Positions 7,903 to 15,945 of a DNA stretch of 42,435 bases are shown piece by piece; position 1 is the stretch's first letter, and every line of letters begins with the position of its first letter. Source of the DNA: CAZUVM01 sp964623885 (lineage in GTDB: Bacteria; Verrucomicrobiota; Verrucomicrobiia; Limisphaerales; UBA8199); contig CAZUVM010000105.1 of assembly GCA_964623885.1 (NCBI GenBank), forward strand, positions 1-42,435, in the 5' to 3' direction. The notes under the pieces were generated by a model. It ran no database searches, was not told the DNA's origin, and saw only the letters and a program-made list of their open reading frames with translations. A program made the translations under genes and the position numbers.

Positions 7903-10569
7903 ATGGCTCGGAAGAATACTAGCGAGCCGGCGCGTGGTTTTAACGACGTGATCGGTATCGTGCTGATGGTCGTGGCCGTGTTGTTGCTCGTGGCCGTTTT
8001 GTCCTTCGACCGTTATGACCTGGACAGTGTCCGCACGCCGGCTAATCACCCCGCGAATAACTGGATTGGGCCGTTGGGCGCGCGCATGGCGGGCGCCGCG
8101 TTCTTTATGTTTGGGCTTTCTGGTTACATGCTACCAGTGTTGGTCGCTTTTGTGGGCCTGGGGTGCTTTTTCGAATCGCTTTCGTATCTTCGTCGTCGCT
8201 GGCCGTGGGCTTTAATCCTGTTGTTCTCAGTCATGGGATTGCTGCACCTGGCCGACATGCCGCACCTTGGCGATCACCTCTCTTTGTTTACTCGGGCGCG
8301 AACAACCATTAACGCCCCAAGCCTGGGCGGATTCGTGGGGCAAACCTTATACGCCACTCTTTTTTGGGTGCTGGGTCCCATTGGCGCAGGCATCGTCTAT
8401 GTTGCGCTCGACCTCATCAGCCTCTTGTTTTTGACGAATTTCCAACTTGGCGATTGGGTGCGCCGCATGTGGGCTCGCCGCGGCGCCGTCGCAACGACCG
8501 CAGCGTCGACGCCCGAAGAGCAGGCGCTCGAACGCCGCGCACGCGACCTGCAAAAGCAGAAAAAAGTCCTCGAGGAAGAAGTTGCGCGTTCGGGTCTGGG
8601 ACCGGACCTCAAACCCGTGCCGGAACCGACCGTGCGCGATTTAAGTGTTCCGCAACCCAAAGGCACCCGTGGCAAGAAACCAGCCCAACCGGAGTCCGTT
8701 AAGGAACCTGCCCCGGCGGATGAAGGCGAGGTCATTCCTGCCCGCGAAGTCGCCGCCGCGACAACCGCCGAGATCCTTGGCAAAAAAGCACCACCACCGG
8801 CTGAATCCGCACAGGCCAAACCGACCGCCGTAAAGCCGGACAATTCCGGCGAACTGGCAGCCGAAAAAGCAACTCCTGCGGATAAGCCTGCCGAGACCAA
8901 GCCTGAGCCCGAAATCAAGATCAACGGGTTGCCAACCAAAACTAAGAAGAAGAAGCCGCTCGCGGTGGCCTCGACGCCTATCATCGGCAATTACCAGTTG
9001 CCGACCATGGATTTCTTACAGCACCCGGACCCGACGGTTAAACCGACTGAATCCAAAGAAGAGTTGATGGCCAACGCTCGGCTCATGCAGCAGACGCTGG
9101 CGCAATTCGATATTGAAGTTTCACTCGGCGATATCACCAAGGGCCCGACCATTACGCGTTACGAACTACACCCGGCACCCGGCGTGAAGCTCGAAAAGAT
9201 TACCGCGCTCAGCAACAACATCGCCGCCGCGCTGAAAGCCGAGCGCATCCACATCCTGGCGCCCGTGCCTGGCAAAAGCTCGGTTGGTGTGGAAGTGCCC
9301 AATCCGATTAAGACGATGGTGATCATGCGCGACTTGCTCGAATCCGAGGAGTGGCGCAACACCAAAGCCAAAATCCCGCTGGCGCTTGGCAAGGATGTTT
9401 ATGGCAACCCCATTGTGGCCGACCTTTCGGAGATGCCGCACTTGCTGATCGCTGGTAGCACCGGCTCCGGGAAGTCCGTTTGCATCAACGCCATCATTAC
9501 TTCGCTCCTCTACCGCTATTCGCCCGATCAGCTCCGGTTCGTCATGATCGATCCTAAGGTCGTCGAACTCCAGCATTACAACCTGCTCCCTCATCTTGTC
9601 GTTCCGGTCGTCACCGACCCAAAGAAAGTCATCCTTGCACTGCGTTGGGTGGTGAACGAGATGGAGAAGCGCTACCAGATTTTTGCGCGTGTGGGCGTGC
9701 GCAATATCGGGTCGTTCAACTCGCGCCCAAAGAACAAGCCGCTTCCTGCAAGAGAGCTCGAGTTGCCGCTTACGGTTAAAAAAGAAAAAGTTGAGCCGGG
9801 TGCCGAAGGTTTTGCGGTCGAGGTGGACGAAGAGATCGTGGTGCCACGCGAGGAAGACATCGTCATCCCCGAGAAGCTCAGCTACATCGTGGTCATCATC
9901 GACGAGCTTGCAGACCTGATGCTCGTGGCGCCGGCTGATGTGGAAATGGCCATCGCGCGCATCACGCAGATGGCGCGCGCCGCCGGCATCCACTGCATTG
10001 TCGCCACGCAGCGACCCAGCGTCGATGTGATCACCGGGGTTATCAAAGCCAATATCCCTGCCCGCATCGCTTTCCAAGTTGCCGCAAAAGTGGATTCGCG
10101 CACCATTCTCGATGCGATGGGCGCCGACAAATTGCTCGGCAAAGGTGATATGCTCTACCTGCCGCCTGGTTCGGCCAAGTTGATTCGCGCGCAGGGAGCG
10201 CTGATTACCGATCAGGAAATTCAAAGCATCGTCGAGTTCATCGCGCGGCAGGGCAAGCCGAGTTACGAAATGGAAATTCATCAACAGCTTTCCAAACCTG
10301 CCAGCGAGTTTGAAAACGAAAGCGGGATCGACGAGGACGAGGAAATCATTCAGCAATGCATTGAAGTTATACGGAGCGAGCAGAAGGCCAGTGTCTCTCT
10401 GCTCCAGCGCCGCCTGCGTCTTGGTTACGGTCGCGCCGCCCGTATTATGGATGAGTTGGAGAACCGCGGAATCGTGGGCCCCAGCAACGGCGCCGAGCCG
10501 CGGGACATCCTGATCGACCTCGACGGCACTGGCGCCGATGGCCAACCAAAAGCCGCCACCCCGGGTTGA
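7903..10569 (+). CDS. ftsK: DNA translocase FtsK/SpoIIIE
   Basis: This 888-residue protein shows the complete FtsK plan. An N-terminal part has four to five membrane segments (residues about 17-190). A Pro/Ala/Lys-rich linker follows (about 195-355), then the alpha/beta motor with Walker A GSTGSGKS at 518-525 and a Walker B strand ending in VVIIDELADLM. Last comes the gamma winged helix (about residues 815-880, with SLLQRRLRLGYGRAARIMDELE) that reads polar chromosome sequences. It pumps DNA through the division septum and helps resolve chromosome dimers. The motor is interrupted by an acidic/basic insert of about 45 residues before Walker B (about 612-660), which is longer than usual. It is monocistronic and convergent with the response regulator. 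Confidence 0.95.
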   Translation: MARKNTSEPARGFNDVIGIVLMVVAVLLLVAVLSFDRYDLDSVRTPANHPANNWIGPLGARMAGAAFFMFGLSGYMLPVLVAFVGLGCFFESLSYLRRRWPWALILLFSVMGLLHLADMPHLGDHLSLFTRARTTINAPSLGGFVGQTLYATLFWVLGPIGAGIVYVALDLISLLFLTNFQLGDWVRRMWARRGAVATTAASTPEEQALERRARDLQKQKKVLEEEVARSGLGPDLKPVPEPTVRDLSVPQPKGTRGKKPAQPESVKEPAPADEGEVIPAREVAAATTAEILGKKAPPPAESAQAKPTAVKPDNSGELAAEKATPADKPAETKPEPEIKINGLPTKTKKKKPLAVASTPIIGNYQLPTMDFLQHPDPTVKPTESKEELMANARLMQQTLAQFDIEVSLGDITKGPTITRYELHPAPGVKLEKITALSNNIAAALKAERIHILAPVPGKSSVGVEVPNPIKTMVIMRDLLESEEWRNTKAKIPLALGKDVYGNPIVADLSEMPHLLIAGSTGSGKSVCINAIITSLLYRYSPDQLRFVMIDPKVVELQHYNLLPHLVVPVVTDPKKVILALRWVVNEMEKRYQIFARVGVRNIGSFNSRPKNKPLPARELELPLTVKKEKVEPGAEGFAVEVDEEIVVPREEDIVIPEKLSYIVVIIDELADLMLVAPADVEMAIARITQMARAAGIHCIVATQRPSVDVITGVIKANIPARIAFQVAAKVDSRTILDAMGADKLLGKGDMLYLPPGSAKLIRAQGALITDQEIQSIVEFIARQGKPSYEMEIHQQLSKPASEFENESGIDEDEEIIQQCIEVIRSEQKASVSLLQRRLRLGYGRAARIMDELENRGIVGPSNGAEPRDILIDLDGTGADGQPKAATPG

Positions 10570-10577
10570 ACAAACGG

Positions 10578-10988
10578 TTACGAGCCTTTGGACGTGGTTC
10601 GCCCGTTTTCCGGCACGACTTGTTCAGCCAACGCAGTCCGGACGCAATCGCCCAATCGATCGAATCCGATCCCTTTCTTCAACCAGCGCGATACTTCGGA
10701 TTTGCTCGAGCGTGGGCGCTTTGCTGGCTGGTCGAGCGCGCTGAGGATGATGATCGGCAGGTTCCGCGTAGCCGGTTGCGACCGCAGAATATGGCAAACG
10801 GACAAACCGTCTAAGTCAGGTAGCATTAAATCCAGGATAATGACTTCGGGAGCGTCGCATCGCGCCCGTCGTAGCGCCTCCAGCCCATTGGGTGCGCTGA
10901 TCACATCAAATCCCTGACTGGCCAGATTGAATTCCAGGAGGTTAAGGAAGTCCGGTTCGTCGTCGACGATCAGCACGCGCGCCTTCAT
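10578..10988 (-). CDS. Stand-alone response regulator receiver protein
   Basis: This 136-residue protein is a single receiver domain with no output domain. Asp9, Asp10 and the phospho-acceptor Asp53 (ILDLMLPDLDG) are present, as is the switch residue Ser83 in IIILSAL. The normal KP pair after strand beta5 is altered: the region reads SRWLKKGIGFDRL, so Lys104 may serve but the following proline is missing and the beta4-alpha4 loop is longer and basic (KRPRSSKSE). No histidine kinase is adjacent. It is probably an orphan phosphorelay or scaffold-type regulator. It ends 8 bp from the ftsK stop on the opposite strand. Confidence 0.82.
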   Translation of the reverse strand: MKARVLIVDDEPDFLNLLEFNLASQGFDVISAPNGLEALRRARCDAPEVIILDLMLPDLDGLSVCHILRSQPATRNLPIIILSALDQPAKRPRSSKSEVSRWLKKGIGFDRLGDCVRTALAEQVVPENGRTTSKGS

Positions 10989-11154
10989 GCAACATTAATC
11001 TGCCTAAATCATGTGACATTTCCGCGGCAGACAAGTTAAGAAACGGTGACAGGCGAAACTGGATAAACCATTGACAAAGAAAGTCTTTTAAGTCCTGACA
11101 GCGAAGTTCCGACTCCTATGGGAATACCGAAATGTTACAACCGCAAATTATAAT

Positions 11155-11472
11155 TTATCGCCAAAACTGCCACCAATGTCTTTTGGGTGTTGGATAGTGC
11201 GGCTTAAAGGAAGTTTCCTCGGTGGCCATCGACGCCGGCTCGACCTCAATTACACGGCTCTGCGGGATCGTATTCACCTGTCCAGTGGCGTCTTTGTAAT
11301 AGTACGTCGGCCCTTTGAGCTTGGGTTTGCCCTTGACGACGAGATGCGTTCCGTTGCTCAGCTTCATTACGTACTGGGTCGAGCAACCCAAGAGCAGACC
11401 GGCGAGGCATAAAGCCGGGATTAGCTTCGCGGCTTGCATATAGTTGAGCACCGTGGATCTGCTCGTCTTCAT
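11155..11472 (-). CDS. Small YgdI/YgdR-like lipoprotein
   Basis: This is a 105-residue protein with a signal peptide and lipobox (LCLAGLLLGC), so it should be lipidated at Cys after processing. The mature part, STQYVMKLSNGTHLVVKGKPKLK then YYYKDATGQVNTIPQSRVIEVEP, matches the small SH3-like YgdI/YgdR lipoprotein fold. It ends in a basic/aromatic tail, KRHWWQFWR. I place the start at MKTSRST because the longer frame runs back into the tRNA-Leu gene. It is probably anchored in the inner face of the outer membrane; the role is unknown. Confidence 0.75.
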   Translation of the reverse strand: MKTSRSTVLNYMQAAKLIPALCLAGLLLGCSTQYVMKLSNGTHLVVKGKPKLKGPTYYYKDATGQVNTIPQSRVIEVEPASMATEETSFKPHYPTPKRHWWQFWR

Positions 11473-11529
11473 TTTTAACTCGGTCTTATATACCCCCCGA
11501 CGTGCCATGTCCACAGGCAGGAGAAAAGA

Positions 11530-11614
11530 TGGTGCGCATAGCAGGACTTGAACCTGCACGGATTACTCCACTACCACCTCAAAGTAGCGCGTCTGCCAAT
11601 TCCGCCATATGCGC
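11530..11614 (-). tRNA. tRNA-Leu (anticodon GAG)
   Basis: On the minus strand the acceptor stem GCGCATA pairs with TATGCGC, followed by discriminator A and an encoded CCA. The D arm contains GGCGGAATTGGCAGAC. The anticodon loop TTGAGGT gives GAG (reads CUU/CUC) and is closed by CTACT/GGTAG. A short variable arm with the T arm GCAGGTTCAAGTCCTGC completes it. At 85 nt the length fits a class II leucine tRNA. Confidence 0.95.
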
Positions 11615-11645
11615 AGAAACGGGCCGATTCTCAGCCGGCAACGGT

Positions 11646-11675
11646 ATATTCAAGCATCCGCTGCTCGATTGTCAA
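11646..11675 (-). promoter_or_regulatory. Candidate promoter of tRNA-Leu
   Basis: Reading the minus strand, a perfect -35 TTGACA (11675-11670) is followed after 18 bp by GAATAT (11651-11646) as a modest -10. Transcription would start about 25 nt before the mature tRNA 5' end. The -10 match is weak. Confidence 0.45.
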
Positions 11676-11816
11676 CAGCTTCGTTTGAGCGGGTGCTCGC
11701 GCGAAATTCTCGAATCAGACTACAAGGGAAATCTCGCATTACAGTCAATTGAACAGTGTTCGAATTCCGGGTAGGGCGACCATCTTGGATTATCGAGACT
11801 TGGATTCTCTAACGGG

Positions 11817-13034
11817 TCAGCTCCCGAAAACGCCCAGGAACCGCTGGAATCCGCGCCACAAACCAGGCGGCTCAGGCTTGAAGAACGCCTCTTTGGCTGG
11901 TTCAAGATCAAACTGCAGCAGGAAACCAATACTGCTCGCACCGCGTCCGTGTGAACGTATGGCATCGAATCCATAGCCGTAGCTCACGAGCACACGCCAA
12001 GTGGGTGATGTGTAAAACACTCCCCCACCTACTCCGGAATTCCAGTGACCGGCCTGTTCGAGACCAGGAAGATATTCGATGTACGCCGTTGCCGCGGTTG
12101 CATTCAAGTTCCACCTCCCGTTTGGGCTGACCGGCACGCTGTAGTTGCCGCCGGCAAGGAAAAACGATTTCGCACTCAACTCCTGGTAGTAATAACCCGG
12201 CAGCGATAACGGGAATTCAGCCGCTAAAGGCAGGAGTCCACCCAAACGGTACGCGCTAAAGCGGTCCGCATCCACAGTTGTGCCGGAAGTGAGGTTGACC
12301 GAGAAGTGGTGCTTCCATTTAGGCAATTCGTAGGCGAGATAAGCTTCCTCCCAGAACAAATGCGAATGGGGCTCAACCCGACGATCGCCAAAGCCATAGG
12401 TTTCCGCTTCGGTGCGAAACTGGCCCTCGTACCAGATCGAAAGTTCCATGGCCAAGGATGGATAGAGTATGGGTTCGCGACCACCCCAGCGCAGGCCGGT
12501 TCGCACGCTGAAGATTCCTTGCGGATCCGGCACGGAAAAGTTTTTGTCGGTGTCCGATGTTGGAGCGTACGTCGCGAAATGGGCGCTGCCGCGCAATACG
12601 CCGTTAAGCGGTATCAGGTAACCGGGGTTGAATAAATGGTACAGACTCATGCTGGTCTGCGCGCCGAAACCATCGAAGGATTGCCCGGGCAGATACTTTC
12701 CCTGCTGGATTTCATAATAGCTGTCACCGAATCCGCCGCCGGCCACGCCGATACCCAGATCGGTGTTCTCACCCAGAATGTGGCTGATTCCCAATTCCGA
12801 ATCCAAGTAAGTAGGAGCAATGGCCAGGCGCAGCGTCAGATTGCTGTGCTGCAAAAAATCCGGCTGATTGCGATAAAAAAATGCGTATGCCGAAAGTGGC
12901 GGATGCCCTTGGAGAGCCGCATTGTATCCTACTTCGATTAATTCTCTCTTGACGGGATCGACTTGCGCCTGCCCGGACCGCAGTCCAAGGCAGAGCGCTG
13001 CTGCCATGACGATTACGCATCGCCTCGAACGCAT
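11817..13034 (-). CDS. Outer-membrane beta-barrel protein
   Basis: This 405-residue protein has an N-terminal signal peptide (VIVMAAALCLGLRSGQAQ, cut probably after the AQA). A long series of alternating hydrophobic/polar strands rich in Gly, Tyr, Phe and Ser follows, such as LGIGVAGGGFGDSYYEIQQG, HFSVNLTSGTTVDADRF and VLVSYGYGFDAI. This is the pattern of an outer-membrane barrel or porin-like protein. I do not recognise a named family. The C-terminus (FLGVFGS) does not end in the canonical aromatic residue, so insertion by the BAM machinery may use an internal signal, or the last strand (GASSIGFLLQFDLEP) may lie earlier. Confidence 0.72.
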   Translation of the reverse strand: MRSRRCVIVMAAALCLGLRSGQAQVDPVKRELIEVGYNAALQGHPPLSAYAFFYRNQPDFLQHSNLTLRLAIAPTYLDSELGISHILGENTDLGIGVAGGGFGDSYYEIQQGKYLPGQSFDGFGAQTSMSLYHLFNPGYLIPLNGVLRGSAHFATYAPTSDTDKNFSVPDPQGIFSVRTGLRWGGREPILYPSLAMELSIWYEGQFRTEAETYGFGDRRVEPHSHLFWEEAYLAYELPKWKHHFSVNLTSGTTVDADRFSAYRLGGLLPLAAEFPLSLPGYYYQELSAKSFFLAGGNYSVPVSPNGRWNLNATAATAYIEYLPGLEQAGHWNSGVGGGVFYTSPTWRVLVSYGYGFDAIRSHGRGASSIGFLLQFDLEPAKEAFFKPEPPGLWRGFQRFLGVFGS

Positions 13035-13418
13035 CTATGGTGTTTTCGTAGCGCAATCCGCTCTCCCGGGCAAGTGGTTTGATTACCCATCGGCGACTGG
13101 AGCGCATCTTGAAAGTACCACTAGGTTGCCCTGCAATCGGTGCGGGGACGGCTCTTCCCTGCGTGCTTTTCTCATTTGTATACTGTCGGGGACGAGACGT
13201 CCCCGCCCCTTGGTGGTTGTGACCAGATGCGCCCGGCGACTGAAACCGTATTTTGAAAATGTGGCGCAGGGGCTCGCCTGCCGGTTTGGCCGGCGTCACG
13301 CCGCCGTTTGCCACCCTGAGCGCACCGGGACGGTCCCTTCACTCGCAACCGGGACGGTCGCGCTACCATTTTCAAAGCACTCTCCGAATCTCTATCAACG
13401 ATCAGACACCATTCTTGT
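13035..13418. other. Gene-free stretch with small palindromic repeats
   Basis: No convincing gene is found here. The stretch contains one GGGGACG-AGA-CGTCCCC palindrome and a direct repeat of ACCGGGACGGTC at 13324 and 13348, 24 bp apart. The first copy is part of a GGGAC-G-GTCCC palindrome. The promoter of the barrel gene should lie near its right-hand start, but I see no strong match. Confidence 0.6.
13188..13209 (+). repeat. REP-like palindrome (solo copy)
   Basis: GGGGACG, AGA, CGTCCCC form a 7-bp stem with a 3-nt loop, followed by GCCCC. The same 22-bp unit recurs at 39246, and an inverted 17-bp core at 39205, so it is a dispersed repeat family rather than a local hairpin. Confidence 0.85.
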
Positions 13419-14072
13419 TCACTCGCGGTGCTTCTCACGCTCCTTGATGCGGTGCCGCCTCACTTTCGCCAGGTTGCCGCAATCCCGCATATCACACCAC
13501 CGCCGGCTGTGATTCTTGCTCGAATCGATGAATAGCCAGCCGCAATTGTCGCCTCCGCACCGACGGAGTTGTTCCAGCTTGTGCCCGTTTGTGAATAGAT
13601 CGGCTGCGGCGCGAACCACTGGACCCAAGGGCGCATCTAAACCTTCGCCCATTCTCCAACCCCAAGTGAACATCGAATTTCCTTTAGCCGGCATCACCCG
13701 AATTCTTCCCAGCCCCACAGTCAATTCCGAGTTCAGCCGCTCCAAATCCGATTTCGGCGATGTGCGACCTTCAACGACTGCCGCACACAGATTGTATATG
13801 GATTCTCGCAATTGAATGGCTCGCTCCAATACGCGTGCCGCTTCCTCCGGCTGTCGCTCCGCCTCCCTCGCCAATTTGGCGACCTCCGCTTTCTCCATGA
13901 CGCGGGCTTGTTCGAACCATGAAAGCAAGTCGATATATCGATTTAGACTTTCCCGGGTTATTGCCCCACGTTTGCCCCCCAGCGTGTTGGTAAAGTCCAG
14001 GCTCAGGTCGCCGCCAATCAGGTGGAACTTTTTGGTTGGCCAGGCATCACATGAGGGAAGGTCATTCGCCAT
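13419..14072 (-). CDS. CGNR zinc-finger regulator with ABATE domain
   Basis: This is a 217-residue protein. Residues about 16-160 match the ABATE (stress-induced transcription regulator) domain, opening with FHLIGGDLSLDFTNTLGGKRG. The C-terminal 45 residues hold a CGNR zinc finger: CGGDNCGWLFIDSSKNHSRR followed by WCDMRDCGNLAKVRRHR. Two Cys pairs should bind zinc, and the basic tail should bind DNA. Such proteins are predicted transcription regulators; ligands are unknown. Its candidate promoter sits directly at the ATG, and repeated GTAAC half-sites fill the region upstream, so self-regulation is likely. The gene to the right, transcribed divergently, may be a target. Confidence 0.85.
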   Translation of the reverse strand: MANDLPSCDAWPTKKFHLIGGDLSLDFTNTLGGKRGAITRESLNRYIDLLSWFEQARVMEKAEVAKLAREAERQPEEAARVLERAIQLRESIYNLCAAVVEGRTSPKSDLERLNSELTVGLGRIRVMPAKGNSMFTWGWRMGEGLDAPLGPVVRAAADLFTNGHKLEQLRRCGGDNCGWLFIDSSKNHSRRWCDMRDCGNLAKVRRHRIKEREKHRE

Positions 14073-14077
14073 GCAAC

Positions 14078-14160
14078 AATGTAACCCTCAAAATGACTGT
14101 TGACAAGTTACTCGGCTTGATGCAGGTTTGTAACCTGTAAAACCAACTTTGAAAGTTACA
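14078..14160. promoter_or_regulatory. Promoter and paired GTAAC half-sites at the CGNR regulator
   Basis: On the minus strand TTGTCA (14106-14101), 17 bp and TACATT (14083-14078) form a reasonable promoter whose -10 ends five bases before the CGNR ATG, giving a leaderless mRNA. Two inverted pairs of half-sites are present. TGTAAC at 14080 faces GTTAC at 14107, and TGTAAC at 14129 faces GTTACA at 14155, each pair spanning about 32 bp. Confidence 0.5.
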
Positions 14161-14167
14161 TGCTCTT

Positions 14168-14461
14168 ATGAATATTTCGCGACTGTTTCTTGATGACGGC
14201 GTTCTGGCGGCGCCTGAATTCAGTTCTCCTCGGTTATCCTCAGCCCAGGCAGGTAACACCGGCGTTCTGCAAAGAGACTATCTGCCCCTGTTACGAGTCC
14301 TCCCACCGCCCATTGTTGAATCTAATCCGCTGTCATTGTTGGATCCGGCCCTGCGCCGTCAGCGGAATTGGGAAGCCGCCGTTTTTTTCTTGATGGCAGC
14401 CTGCGGTCTGGCGGGCATTCTCGGTGCGTTTGTCGCCGCGTTTGCCGGGTTGGCGAGGTGA
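14168..14461 (+). CDS. Hypothetical small single-pass membrane protein
   Basis: This 97-residue protein has a polar N-terminal two-thirds and one C-terminal membrane segment (AAVFFLMAACGLAGILGAFVAAFAGLA, residues about 69-95). I do not recognise the family. It lies divergently from the CGNR regulator and about 100 bp before a DUF4252-like gene in the same direction. DUF4252 genes elsewhere often sit with ECF sigma or anti-sigma genes, so a membrane regulator role is conceivable but speculative. No ribosome site is evident at the ATG. It could be spurious, but the clean membrane segment argues for a real gene. Confidence 0.5.
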   Translation: MNISRLFLDDGVLAAPEFSSPRLSSAQAGNTGVLQRDYLPLLRVLPPPIVESNPLSLLDPALRRQRNWEAAVFFLMAACGLAGILGAFVAAFAGLAR

Positions 14462-14565
14462 GTTGGCTTGCCTCTGGGCATCGTATTTTTCTGAAACTTC
14501 CATCCAGGCCTCCGGGTATACCTGGTAACAGGACGAGGTTGTCCTGAGCCAAACCAAAACTGGAT

Positions 14566-15165
14566 ATGATTATGAAACGTTTGATGCCTTGGATGATTGG
14601 AACCGCAACAGTGTGTACGATCGCTACGATCGCTTTCGCAGGTGATGCCGCGCTGCCTGGGCAGGTTGATTTCGGGAATTTTACGCCGCCCAAGGGCGAT
14701 GGGCAATTTGTGGAGGTGAACGTACCTACCGGCTTGATTGCATTGGCCGCGCAACTGGTCGAGAAGGATCAGCCTGAGGTGGCCAAGGTGCTCAATGGGT
14801 TGAAATTGGTGCGTGTCAATGTCATCGGTTTGGACGCGGAGAATCGTGCGGAAATGCAGAAACGGGCTCAAAAGGTCCGTGCTGACCTCGCGGGCAAAGG
14901 CTGGGAACGAATCGTCACGGCCCAACAAAAAGATCAGGACATAAGCGTTTACCTCAAGATGACCGATAAGGGTGCGGTGCAAGGCTTGGCTGCGGTCGTG
15001 CTGGACGGCAACGAGCACGCCGTATTCGCCAACGTGGTGGGGGACATCAAACCGGAACAGTTGGCCATGATCGGCGAGAAGTTCCACATCGACCCGCTTA
15101 AAGAAATCGGCAACAGCGCCGAAAGCAAACAGCAGAAGCACAAAGAAAAGGCAGAAGAGGAATAA
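14566..15165 (+). CDS. DUF4252-like secreted protein
   Basis: This protein of about 199 residues has a signal peptide (RLMPWMIGTATVCTIATIAFAGDA). The mature part includes LNGLKLVRVNVIGLDAENRA, GKGWERIVTAQQKDQDISVY and AVVLDGNEHAVFANVVGDIK, the arrangement of the DUF4252 family. It is probably periplasmic or exported; no molecular function is known. It ends in a charged Lys/Glu-rich tail. An inner ATG at 14572 is equally plausible as the start. The next gene encodes a second protein with the same core 42 bp downstream, so the two are likely co-transcribed. Confidence 0.72.
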   Translation: MIMKRLMPWMIGTATVCTIATIAFAGDAALPGQVDFGNFTPPKGDGQFVEVNVPTGLIALAAQLVEKDQPEVAKVLNGLKLVRVNVIGLDAENRAEMQKRAQKVRADLAGKGWERIVTAQQKDQDISVYLKMTDKGAVQGLAAVVLDGNEHAVFANVVGDIKPEQLAMIGEKFHIDPLKEIGNSAESKQQKHKEKAEEE

Positions 15166-15207
15166 TCACCCATCGGTCCAATGCCGATTGAGATCGAAGG
15201 AGAGAGT

Positions 15208-15897
15208 ATGAATGCCGCAACGTCGATGAACCCGACCACGCCGCCTCCCGTTTTGCCTCCGGCACCCGCGAGCCCCGACACTGGCATGCGCATCCCGCCA
15301 GTCATTAGTTCCGGGCCCTGTTACAGGCGGGGGCGGCTAAGCGCCGGTCAAGTAATCCTGTGCGGTGCCCTGTGTTTGCCTTTGATTTGTGCCGTTGGTG
15401 TGGCCGGATTTTTCCACCTCAGCTACCCGACCCGGGCACTACGCACAAGCCTCATGGAGTCGGTGCCCGGCCAATGGGACAAACGTTTTGCGGTCCACGT
15501 TGGCTCACTGACGCTGGGTCTCGTTCGGTTTGGTTCGCAGTTCTTCACCCTACCTCCGGAACCCAAAGCCGCACTGGGCGCTTTGCACGGCGCGGAGGTG
15601 GGGGTTTACAGATTGGAGGGATCGCCGGCCACGCTTAATTACCCGGCAATGTTTGTGGCCGCGGATAAGGCAATGAAACGCTGTGGATGGGAGCGTATTG
15701 TCGGTGTCGCCAAAGGCACCCAGTTCGTGGCCGTGTACATGCCACGGAATGCTCGTTCGCTACAACGAATGGATTGCTCGGTTGTCGTTCTGAATGAGCG
15801 CGATCTGGTCGTCGCGGGTGCGCGTGGCAACATCGAGCCGTTGCTCGATCTCGCCCAGCGCAAACTGCACAACGAATGGGTCAAGCCTACACTTTGA
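15208..15897 (+). CDS. Membrane-anchored DUF4252-like paralogue
   Basis: This 229-residue protein begins with a Pro-rich cytoplasmic stretch and one membrane segment (AGQVILCGALCLPLICAVGVAGFF). The outer part contains ALGALHGAEVGVYRLEG, MKRCGWERIVGVAKGTQFVA and DCSVVVLNERDLVVAGARGN, which aligns by eye with the core of the preceding DUF4252-like protein. I chose ATG 15208 because GAAGGAG lies just before it, one of the few clear ribosome sites in the window. An upstream in-frame ATG at 15181 lacks one. The pair looks like an ancient tandem duplication with different anchoring. Confidence 0.65.
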   Translation: MNAATSMNPTTPPPVLPPAPASPDTGMRIPPVISSGPCYRRGRLSAGQVILCGALCLPLICAVGVAGFFHLSYPTRALRTSLMESVPGQWDKRFAVHVGSLTLGLVRFGSQFFTLPPEPKAALGALHGAEVGVYRLEGSPATLNYPAMFVAADKAMKRCGWERIVGVAKGTQFVAVYMPRNARSLQRMDCSVVVLNERDLVVAGARGNIEPLLDLAQRKLHNEWVKPTL

Positions 15898-15945
15898 TCA
15901 TCTCTCTTGACCAATTCTTACCGTCATCACGTCTCGGCAGCCGGC

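Noticed and set aside
9166..10545. 459-residue minus-strand frame
   Set aside because: It lies entirely opposite the ftsK motor, which has all expected motifs; the antisense frame has none.
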